NCBI GenBank assembly: GCA_018907035.1
Contig: JACCIC010000022.1
Coordinates: 3,325,501 to 3,389,500 of the forward strand
Source of the DNA: Sycobia sp. Sy_11
Lineage: Eukaryota > Arthropoda > Insecta > Hymenoptera > Epichrysomallidae
Direction: 5' to 3'
Length of the DNA: 64,000 nt
Each line of letters opens with the position of its first letter. Position 1 is the first letter of the stretch. A program made the position numbers and the translations under genes. The notes beneath the pieces were generated by a model. It ran no database searches, was not told where the DNA came from, and was given only the letters and a program-made list of their open reading frames with translations. Positions 38,260 through 49,272 of the stretch are shown piece after piece.

Positions 38260-40660
38260 GATGGGTACAAAAGTAGACATTTTCAGAACTATTATAAAAT
38301 TATTTGGTATACTCTAAAATAAACTTACATGCACTGATATTTAAGGTTAGATACATTACTTTCTTGCATGTATATTGCCATTCAAAATTTCATGCACAGA
38401 GTACTCCTACTATCCTCTTTGAAGAAACAGCAAGAATTTATTTAAGGTCCTAATACCTACATACCAAGTAGGCAAAAACAGTGTCGACGTCCTTTTTGGC
38501 AACCATTTATTGCATGATTTAAAAATTAAAATATCATAAAGGGCTAAAATGTCAGAAATCGAATTTTTCTGCTTGAAAAGTGCTTAAAATCTTATAGATC
38601 AAGAGGAAAACATTTTATTACAGAATAAAAATTTTTTCTACGATATTTTGAGTAGTTTACCTACTAGCTCCAGCTCCGTCGAACTGAATACCTATGCATT
38701 AGTTTATATATTTTCTGGTAAAGATTAAAGTTCCATTGCTTCGAGGTCATTGCTGAAGTATTTATCTCTAATTAGAACAAAATTAAAAAATTCGATTACG
38801 ACATCAGAGCAATTAATTACCGAGGAGAAGTCCGATAAATATAATTTTCGAAAGACGAATACATTGGAAAGAAATAGAATTATTAGTGCATCTACCAAGA
38901 AATTCTAACGTTTGCAAAAATTGGTTACCGGATTATAAATCTCTATATTATTTTGTCTGTCATTAATGAGAATATAAAGTATACATTGTCCTAAACGACT
39001 AGAAATTATTATTCTGAGCCTTGCATTCATTTGAAATGCTTGTGAAATTAACTAATTTGAATGATGAATTGGCCAATATTTTACGAATTATAAAGAATTT
39101 ACGGACGTTAATTGAGCCTTATACCTACAAGTTTTGCCTATAGAAACGGACGCTCAATGGATAAAGAAGAACAAATGCATATGATGCGACGACAGAGATA
39201 CCGTGCACTAGTAGAGTCGCGAGGCAAAAAATATAGTTGACTATTTTAATTTTGAAGAGAGGTTTTAGAATACTCGCGTTGTTAACTGTTGCTAAAAAAA
39301 TGTTCAACAATAGAATTTTTTATTTTTTCACTCTCTGACATTGTTTTGAATCATTAAACTTCTTTTTTTAAAACACGTTTCTTTAAATCGACAAACAGCA
39401 TAAGCCATAGAATTTTCAATCTTTTTTTTAAAAAGTTGTACTTGAATCATACGTTTAGACCTATATTTAAAATTCAACTACATATAGAAATTTCGATAAT
39501 TGGGGCATTATTTATTAACAAATACAATAACAGGTTATCAATACCACAAAAGTTAATGTATTTAATTTTTCATGTGCATTTCTAAAGATTTATATAAAGA
39601 TTACGTGAATTTTGTTTGCAAGTTCAAAGTTTGATTAGATACACTACATATCGAAAAGTACCTCTAATAGAAGATTTTATCGAAGACAAGTTCTATTTTG
39701 ATAATTTTTTAATATTTTTGTTTGAAAACGTTATACTTTTATATATAGTAGTACATCAAGTCTTCTAAAAACGATTTTGTTATTTACTTTTTAGTTTTTT
39801 TGTACAGTACACTTTTTAGGCCATACCACAGTGGTTTAGACTCTTAATTTTAATATTAAAAAATTTGAAAGAAATTCAATTTGTTATAATAAATCTTTAG
39901 ATATATTATGTGTATATTTGTAAAATATTATATTTTCAGCGTTCATTAAATGATTTATCTTTATAAACTATAGAACAGTCAAATAATGCTGCATCAGTTG
40001 AAATATTTAATGCTAGATACATCGTGCATCCATTGTAAAATGACATTTTGTATTCAAATGGAAAGATTAAATAATAATATAGTATACTTAATTTTTCATT
40101 TTCTGTACTTTTAATGTCGGGTGGTATAATTATGGTTACAAACAGTTTCGCAGAAGATGGTTTTCAAGGGTTCTATAGTTGGGCAGTCACTAACATGTGC
40201 TATGAATTTCCCACTTCTAAGATCATGAAATGCTTTTAACAAAACTTAGACTAATTTTTTACGTTGACATGATACAATCAAGATACGTCGTTCTTTTGCG
40301 TAAGACCATACGCATAGACTCTCTAGCTCGATGTTTATAGGATATAAAAGGTTAGACCTTTGTATGAGATATAAGGTATTTAGGACAGGGAGGTCGATAC
40401 TATAGGATTAGATCTTGACTTTCGATTCATGGAATTTCACAAAATCAAGAGAGAGAATTCCTCATTGTGTTTTTTCATATATTAGAAATTATTCATTTAA
40501 TCTCTTTGTCAGTGTTATTTAAATAATTTATTCTTTATGGAGATCTATGAATTTGAAAAAATCTTCCTGAATTTTAGCCTCGTGTACATAGTAGTGAATC
40601 AGAATTATTTGCGAAATATATGTGTTTACGATTCACTGATTTAAACCAAAGGATGTATGA
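38260..40660. other. AT-rich stretch without recognised gene
   Basis: No coding or repeat structure was recognised; the 61-aa frame at 39125-39310 is unsupported. Confidence 0.5.
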
Positions 40661-40667
40661 TGTGTAG

Positions 40668-40736
<69 letters not shown>

Positions 40737-40742
40737 TTTTTT
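40668..40742. repeat. (TA)n-(TG)n microsatellite abutting an element 3' end
   Basis: TA repeats (40668-40694) pass into TG repeats (40695-40732) and then a T run (40733-40742). The T run is the poly(A) tail of the minus-strand retrotransposon to the right. Confidence 0.9.
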
Positions 40743-42290
40743 TATTAGGCGTAGGCAGAGCAAGCTCTGCACTAGTGGCCTCTTGAAACCAGCATCCCGC
40801 CGGAACTATCCGGGAATATTACTTCGGCGGGGCTGTTAATTAGCCTATACGACTCATCTTCTTATGACACTATCCTACGTCCCCCATCCACACAGGTGAT
40901 CAGGGGTTCGGTGTTTGTCTCTGTATCTTAAAATAGGATCAGTTGCCTGGTTCATCCTGGGCCATTCGCCTAGTTCTATCGGCATATCTAAGTTTGGTCA
41001 TCACCTCTTTTGCGAAAACTGGCTACTGCCTTCCAGTTTCAGAATATTCCAGCATTATTGATAGGATGCTCTCTGGTCTTATTGGCTTATTGATGATGTT
41101 CATCAAGTGCTCACGTTGTGTCTAAAACGAGGGCCGCTCACCAATATATGCTCAGCATCCTCAACCAAAGTCGGACAGATTGGGGCAGAGATCATTATTA
41201 TCCAGGTGAAAGCGGTGGAAATAGGACCTAAAACAACCATGTCCAGTCAACAACTGAGTTAGGTGGAAATCTAATTCCCCGTGTTTCCTGTTGATCCATC
41301 TGTGTATGTCTGGGAGGATACGATAAGTCCATCGGCCTTTGCTAGAATCGGTCCATCGTTTTTGCCATATTTCTATAGAACGATGACGTTCCACATTTTT
41401 AGCACCTTGTAGGGAATCCACTGCGGTCTTACATATGTTATGCAGCCTAGCCAGTTCATCTGCAGCTAAATCGAAAGGAAGAATTCCGGCAAGTACCTCA
41501 GCTGCGTCGGTGGATACCGTCCTGTAACCACTAATAATACGTATACAGGAGCGACGACGGGTCGCAATGGCCAACTCACAATACGATTTAATTCCGCATG
41601 CATGATGCCAGATTGGTGCTGCATACATGCTGACAGAATTAACAACATAAGCTAATAGTTTCCTCTGGGGTGGACGAGGGCCACCAATGTTAGGCATGAG
41701 CCGACACAAGGCAGCTGAAACTCGTTGCGCTTTTTCGCCAGATATCTTTAGATGTTCTTTGAAGTTTACCCTGGCATCAAGCTGGACACCCAAGTATCGT
41801 AAAGATGGCGCAGAACTAATGCGGCAGCTACCAACTTTAAGAGTAATACTATCTACCTTCTTACGACTGCTGACAAGGACTACTTCTGTCTTGTGCTCCG
41901 CTAATTGTAGACCAGCCGTCTTAATCCATCTACTGATGTTGCTGATTGCCTCATTGGTATTTTCAGTAAGTTCATCAAGGGTCTTAGCCGTCACTACTAG
42001 AGCGATATCGTCGGCGTACCCTACTGTTATTGAACCAGGCGGTTGTGGAATCCTCAACACGCCATCATACATAATATTCCACAATATAGGTCCCATAACT
42101 GAGCCCTGGGGGACTCCCGCAGTAACCTTATGCGATACAGTGCCTTCATCCGTTCGGTATAATATTATCCTATTCTCAAAGTAGCTGGCCACGACATTCT
42201 GTAAATAACCAGGTACTCCGAACTCTTTAAGAGAATCATAATAGAAGACCAGCGCGCTGAATTGCATTCGATCATAGAGCGACAATGGCA
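40743..42290 (-). mobile_element. 5'-truncated R1-clade-like non-LTR retrotransposon
   Basis: The minus-strand frame at 42324-41161 encodes a reverse-transcriptase C-terminal half. It contains VTAGVPQGSVMGPILWNIMY, VGYADDIALVV (YADD active site), a thumb region (LRYLGVQLD) and a long C-terminal region ending TGHGCFRSYFHRFHLDNNDLCP, the start of the gag-like Cys/His motif typical of R1-clade ORF2. The frame then breaks, but the homology runs on (EDAEHILVSGPRF) to the tail at 40743. The 5' end is lost in the middle of the fingers/palm region. The antisense ORF at 41687-42184 is a shadow. Domains and insertion beside CA repeats suggest an R1-clade element. Confidence 0.85.
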
Positions 42291-42386
42291 CAATACTGTT
42301 TATGTATATGCATGCGGTACACACTAAGTATATATATACATTTTATTTCCTTTCTTGCGAAGAAAACTTCTGGTGTGAGAAAACTG

Positions 42387-42489
<103 letters not shown>

Positions 42490-43409
42490 ATGCATATGTA
42501 TATAATCTCTTTCTTGGCGCATTTAGCACGTACCATGGTACGCATTTCCGAAACTGGACAGGCCTCTGCTTTTACAACCACTCGGAGTGCGGCTGTATTT
42601 ATGACGCCTCTTGAACTTGTATAATATGTAATATCTATTGTTTCATACACATTAATATTGTAGAATTTTTCTATCTGTACTCAATTAATCACAACAGATA
42701 AAATTATTTCACTGCAGCAACTAATTAATGCATTCTGTACAGTTTTGCTAATATATGTTGCCCATGAAGACAATAATGTTCTAAACAATTCGCTAGTGGA
42801 ACATTTCTACTTCTAACGCGCAACAATTATCTAAATTACCTTGATATAAAGTGCTATCGAAATGGATTTGCTCATCATCACGATGTCTCTGAAAGGGATT
42901 ATTTTGACGCCTAAGAAAAATTATACTATCAATAATATATATTAATCATATATCATTTTCTTTTGTTCGATGTATGTTGTGCGACTTTCTACCTGATTCT
43001 GTATCTTTAATTCAGAGTTCTGTTCAGTTTTCAAAAATAAGTTTACCGTTATGGCAACAAGTTGGTGATAATCATAATTCACTAATATATCGTCTTTGCG
43101 TAATGGCTTAGCAAATGATGTTAACAGCCGTCTCATTAATTTATTTAACGGAAAGTTTTGCCGAAAAACTTGCATGTTTGCATTTAAAAGTAAGACAATA
43201 TTTATAAAAAGATTTTTTTTTGTTAAAGAAAACGAGCCAATCAGAATTATCCAAATACTTTTTACTATTACATGTTTTATGATTATAAGTTCATTTCATT
43301 GTACGTAGTTTTTTTGTTGACAAACATACCATTGAATTTATGAAATAAATAAAATATAAAAAGTTAGAGGTTAGTTTATACACTAAGTTAACACAAATAA
43401 TATTTTTTA

Positions 43410-43915
43410 TAAACAAACATATTTGTCGAATTGAATTACATCTTTCACCTGTTATTGGTGATTTGATAATCTTATTAGAATTATTTCTGAATGTTTTTGT
43501 GGATGAAATGATGAGTGTTTTTCATTTTATTCACTATAGAAATAAGTTACAAAAAAAATTAAATCTACTAATCAATTGAGTTTTTTGTTCATCAATGCAA
43601 TTAGACTTACCAACAATAGAATAAAATTAAATTCGTATAGAAAACCTAAATTGTTTGATACAGTTTTAAATTTTAATTCACGCCAACAATTTGGAAATAA
43701 GATAGGTAAACTGAAAGGGTTATTAATAGAGCAATAAAACTATCACATACAGATTTTAGATAAAAGAATTTCTAATTAAAGGAATATTTATTAATAATGA
43801 TTATCCAAGTGAAATCATTGATAAAATGATTGCAAAGAAAGTGTTTGAAATTTATAACAGTAATGAAAAAACATAATTTTCAGAGAAGAAATTAGGAAAA
43901 GTATAATTGTTTCTA

Positions 43916-43998
<83 letters not shown>

Positions 43999-44665
43999 CG
44001 GTGTATTTATTTACCATATGTTCTATCTTATATAATTAGAAGTCAATTTCAAAAACATAACATTCAAGCTTTCGTTAAAAATAATAATAATTTAGGAAAA
44101 TTGATCAGTCAAAAAAATTATGTGTAAAAATTAAATTTTTATTTGTAAAATCAAGGATTATAAATATGTAAAATCAAATAATTATCAAGAAACTCAAATA
44201 TTATATTAGGATTAAAATAACTTTTGCAATTTTTGTATTCTATTGATTTTGGAAATATAGATTATTGGTACAACATATTAAAAATAAATCTAAAGGGAAA
44301 TTTTTAAAAGTAATCACATTTTAAAGAATCAAAATAATATAAATTTAATGATACAGTTCAGTAAATTAGATAATATTGATCATTCTGTATTAATTTAAAT
44401 AAAGAAAACGGTATAAATATGCAGATTATAATAATTAATTAAGTAATTATAATAATTAATAGGTATTTATTTTAGTTCCTGAAAAGAAGTCAAAACGTTG
44501 AATGTTATAAATGCGTAAGGCAATTTTAGCTGAAAGGACAGTGAGATTTTCTTCTACTAAAAAAATTAATTTTGATTTTAATATTTAGGTTTTGTATTTT
44601 GAATTCTACGGGGGTGACTGTAAACAGGAAAAGTCTAACTATCGTCATACTTATTATAATCATAT
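43410..44665 (+). mobile_element. Penelope-like element relic with decayed terminal repeat
   Basis: Plus-strand frames, with shifts, read HLSPVIGDLI (reverse-transcriptase GSPLSP-type block), VFVDEMMS (the decayed xxVDD region), INRAIKLSHTDF, and FLIKGIFINNDYPSEIIDK, the order seen in Penelope-like reverse transcriptases. At 44470-44665, TTAGTTCCTGAAAAG, AAAACGTTGAATGT and CTACGGGGGTGACTGTAAAC align in order with the hammerhead-bearing arms at 22.4-23.35 kb. A (TA)n-(TTTA)n microsatellite interrupts it at 43916-43998. Confidence 0.65.
43916..43998. repeat. Compound (TA)n-(TTTA)n microsatellite
   Basis: TA repeats to about 43962 are followed by TTTA repeats to 43998. The same compound type and order is seen at 52215-52280. 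Confidence 0.9.
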
Positions 44666-44669
44666 TACT

Positions 44670-45324
44670 TAACGAGCTTGTTAAAAATACTGCAAGATAG
44701 ATAAAAATATGTATATGTATAAAAGATAAAAGTTTTATTTGTAGCAGTCAATGGAATTAGAATTATTAACCTTAGTTTAATAATACCTAAATTGTTCTTG
44801 TTAAAATTTATTTTTAAATTTTAACAATTAGTAATGTTTTCAGACTTTTCTTCTTTATGGATAATAACATCTTTATATCATGAAGTATTCACGAAAAAAG
44901 GGACGTATAAGTTCAAGAAATTACATACACCTCGGAAATGTGAATTTGAAAATTTACAGGTTCCTATTTTTCGGTTTGGTATCGATAAGTTTTTCCTACC
45001 TGTGTTCTAAACTTAGTCTAGCTATGTATGATTTTATCAGAGTTATCAAATAATGTCATAATATTGCGAGTTTTTAAAGTTACGTTAAAAAGTTTTACTA
45101 TTATGTTTTTTCTAGATTTATAGTACATATTACTGCACGTGCATATAGTTTCTCGAAAATAGCATATATTAAAATTTATATGATGCATAGCCTTGAGATT
45201 CCAAAGAGATAAACATGAGTATTCAGAAGTATATATTATAATATTGAACGATCTTTTTGTATGAATTTTAAACTGCGAAGCGTATTGAATTATATAATAT
45301 AATCATACGAAATAGTTAATATAC

Positions 45325-45403
<79 letters not shown>

Positions 45404-45532
45404 TCGTATTACAAAGTATAATAAGCAGATTAATAGTTCTGTTTATGTTGAAAAAGGTATGTACATGTGTGCTTACTAAAGATATTATTATTGTATATTA
45501 ATTATTAATTTAATAATTTTATATAAATGAAG

Positions 45533-45597
<65 letters not shown>

Positions 45598-45690
45598 AGA
45601 AAATCGAATTCATACGATAAATATACAAGATTCAGTTTGTAGATATTGTTTGAAAGAATATTTACAACTATGTATTCTATTTGCAGAGAT

Positions 45691-45763
<73 letters not shown>

Positions 45764-46510
45764 CTATTCCCGCGCGTGCACACGTGCGAGTATTAAACAT
45801 CGTGCAGATTAAAAATTAGGTAAACTAACAAAGAATCTGTTTTATAATTATAGATTATAGATTATTATATTCCTTTTTAAATTAATTTTTGGAATTGAAA
45901 TTCTATTAGAGTATTTTTTTATTTTTAATCAATATGCATTTGTCCATAGTATTTCTGTCGATTTCCTGTACTTTGAAATATAAACATTCTAATAACTTTA
46001 ATTAAAGAAATATTGACAACTTTTTATTCTTTTAAATTTTATTATTAAAATATAACACATTAACAATTTTGTTTCATTTGTACAATTAAATTATGAAACA
46101 AATACCTTTACTGTTAAATTTTTAATTATAAGAGATATAATCATACATTGCGATCATAATAATTTTGAAAGAATATACAAAGAATATAGATTACGCCTGG
46201 TTTTAATTAAAAACTATTTGCGCTTACTTATAATAAAGCATTAAGATATTATTTTACAAATTTTTAGAATATTCACAGTAGGTCAGAAGACATATTGAAA
46301 TATTTTGTTTCGAAATTGTATTAAAATGATTTGATCTTTTATAGGTTTATCCATAAGCTTATGTATTAAATTTTCTTATACTTTTTAAAATTTTATTATC
46401 TTCTGATTTTCTTTATTATACCTTTCTTATTTTAAGATTTTCCTTTAGTTTAAAGTGGTTGAATATATATGTATATGTATATCTTTTAATTTTGAAAAAT
46501 AAGGTATCTA
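44670..46510. other. AT-rich stretch with three microsatellites
   Basis: (AAT)n at 45325-45403, (TA)n at 45536-45592 and (GA)n at about 45690-45762. No gene was recognised; the ORFs near 45.5-45.8 kb on both strands are repeat translations. Confidence 0.6.
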
Positions 46511-46514
46511 TGAA

Positions 46515-46999
46515 TTAATCCATTCGACCGGATTTATAGGACATGAAGTATGTAAATATTGATATAATTATGATAACAGGAAAAGCAATCCAGAATGACC
46601 AAAATAAAAGTAGTCGTATTCTTCTCCATGTAGGGCTGACGGTGTAATATTCTAGATCTTCTCTTGTTAATCCTAAAACACGTTGACTGTTTTTATTACA
46701 TGTATACGGTACCGAGTACCAGTTAAGAAAAAACTGCTTTCTACTTCTACTATTTACGATTATATTGTTTCTTAACCAACTTTTATTGCTTTTAATAAAT
46801 TCAAAAGTGTAACCATCGACAAATAATATTTTAATGAGAGAATAAATCGGTATAGAAGCGACCACTATTTAAAATGATATGGCATAGAAATACTGTAGAA
46901 ACATTGATACGTACTTTGCCTATATTCGTCTTCGTACATGTCTATCTTCAATACTTCGTAATCATGATTGGAGAATAGATAAGAATTTTCCTTCGACAT
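46515..46999 (-). CDS. SLC3-like single-membrane-helix mini-protein (80 aa gene model) or SLC3 gene fragment
   Basis: Two exons on the minus strand: 46999-46915 (28 codons plus one base; MSKENSYLFSNHDYEVLKID, then MYEDEYRQ) and 46672-46515. Donor GTACGT and acceptor TTTTAG keep phase 1. The second exon gives RLTREDLEYYTVSPTWRRIR, a hydrophobic helix (LLLFWSFWIAFPVIIIISIF) and a short tail ending SGRMD before TAA. The juxtamembrane pattern L..Y...P.W.R.R..LF..FW is that of SLC3 heavy chains and matches LMKYANDPFWIRLRWFLFIAFW in CD98hc of this window. No glycosidase-like ectodomain follows. It could be a truncated heavy chain, a regulatory mini-protein, or the remnant 5' end of a gene whose 3' exons were lost among the repeats below 46 kb. 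The acceptor is weak, and the frame is also open upstream to 46865. Confidence 0.45.
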
Positions 47000-49270
47000 T
47001 TTTTCGCAAATTTTCTTGATACTCAGAATTCATGTATGGCGATGCTAATAATAATTCTATGATAATAATAAGCTGACGATGGCAGTTAGGTAATATTTGA
47101 ACATTTAGTTTTGTGTATTCGTGCTCTTTATATATATGTATATATATATTGTAATTTATGCGCGTAACAGGCGTATTTACATTAATCGCATTGTAAGTTA
47201 TACCTCGTTGCTCATAAACTTCGAGCAGTTTTGTGCGTTTGATGTTACTGAACTGATGAGCGTCGGCTATTTGAAACGAGATAATGAATCGTTTCTTGGC
47301 TATGTAAACTGTCGTGAAATAGAAAGTATTAATATTGTCTACATGATTTTATCTTTTATATGCGAGCTTTACTTATAGTCATGAACTGCAGCTGTTTTGA
47401 TTTATCAAGTTATGTGAATACTTCTCTACATTCTCTATAGAAAAGATCTTCTTTACGACGTATTTTTATGTGGTGTCATTGTGTATATTTAAAACCAAAA
47501 TAAGGTAACTAAATCAGAAGTTGAGAATATTTTTTAACATATGATTACAAACTTTATACATAAATTTCGTTTATTTATTAAAAAGTATTTAGATTTGTAA
47601 AAAGTAAAATAATGTCATGGTATTTTTTTATTAGTTTTAATTTTAATTTTAATTAATAATTAAATTATATATTAATAAACCGAATTAAACTGAAAAAAAG
47701 GCAATGTAAAAGAACAAATTTTTTTGTTGTAAAGTAGGTATGTTTGTAATGTATATATTACATATATTTATATCAGTATTATTTAACTGCGTCTTTCTTA
47801 GAATGCAATATAAATCATTAGTGGTTTTGGGGTTGCCTGAAGTATGCAACGTAGTAACGTATGTTCACCACACTTATCATATACTATAAATGATAGGTCT
47901 TTCAATTACTTATTTGTTTGAATGATAAATTTGTGTGCCTTAGTTTTTGAGAAAAGAAATAAACCTTTAGTTGTAAAGTTCAGCTTTGATATTGATGGAA
48001 TCAGAGACAAATAATCTTATTTTATAATTGAACCATCGTGGTTAACCATTGCTTGTTATTGTTCGGTGCACATGCATTAGCATTATATGCTTAAACAGCT
48101 CCAATAAGTTATAAAATATATAATTATACGTTTTTATTTGAAACAACTGATCGATTAAATGAGCATGCAGAACCTTATAAAATTTTTATGACATATAATC
48201 GTCCATGCCTTTCAGCTCACATCTGTAACGACACGCATGATCGCTACAATACACGATCAAAATAAAACGGGAATATCAACAAATTTCAATTAACATATAA
48301 ATATAAACTTTTTTATACTTAAAATAAATAAATTAAAATGATTTTTTGTTTGCTATAATATCTCAAGATATTAATAGAATTTAAAAAAAACAATAATGAA
48401 TAAAAATAGAGTTCATTTTACTCTATTTGAACAATTTTAAAAGTATCGTCTATTTATGAATAGATCATATAATAAGTATAATTAAAAAAATTTTTTCACC
48501 TCTCTAACCTCAAAATCATAACTTAAATATGATTTTCTTACTTTCCTGGTGAAAAATATAGTCTTATACTAGTTGGTAAGTTGATTTTTACCTTGTTAGA
48601 TTTACTCCGCTCGCTTTGAGCAGGTGTATATTATCTCACGAGGTAAATAAGTAGCTTTCATAGTATTATTAAAATGTACTATATTTCATTTACACGGTTA
48701 TTTTGATACCCTACCACTTTCCGACCCAAATTTCTGGTCGAGGCTTGGACTTAAGTTGAGCCAAAATTAAGCTTCCAGCTTTTAAGTCAGCTGGGTAATT
48801 GATAGGGTAAGCTGGCTTAATCAATCACAAGCCTTGCTTGAAGTTCGAAGCTTTGATTCAAATTTTCACTAGAACTTCTGCTAGAATATCGAAGTTCAGT
48901 CAGGATTAACTGCATTTGTAAAGCATTTATGCAAGCTTTGAAATATCTATGATTTAGTGCATGGAAAGTCTATTGAATACGTTGCCTGGTTGCATAGTTT
49001 ACACTGCCATTTATTTTGCAGTTATTATTAATACATGTAAAATACTTAAGTATTAACAACTGACAATTTGAGTATTTAAAATATAATATTTGTTAAAAGA
49101 ACAAATATTATATACAATAATGTTAGTAGTATTGTAATGTGATATCAAACGATTATGTATAAAATTTAATATAATTTTACGAATGCCTACTTATAATAGA
49201 AAGATGATAGAAAGGTTTTAAAAATAAAAAAAAATTTATATAAACTTTACAAATTAATAAAATTTATAAT
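47000..49270. other. Intergenic stretch
   Basis: AT-rich; holds the presumptive promoter of the SLC3-like model and the 3' flank of the GH13 gene. The 85-aa plus frame at 47121-47378 is unsupported. 48700-48900 is less AT-rich, with repeated AAGCTT and AGCTGG motifs of unknown meaning. Confidence 0.4.
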
Positions 49271-49272
49271 GC

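Noticed and set aside
41687..42184. 165-aa plus-strand ORF
   Set aside because: It is the antisense shadow of the reverse-transcriptase frame on the minus strand.
42800..43215. Minus-strand frames (77-aa ORF and a possible exon encoding RQNNPFQRHRDDEQIHFDS) that might be lost 3' exons of the SLC3-like gene
   Set aside because: LRKDDILVNYDYHQL resembles the LRKNP region of GH13 proteins only weakly, and the candidate donor (phase 0) does not match the acceptor frame. Not strong enough to annotate.
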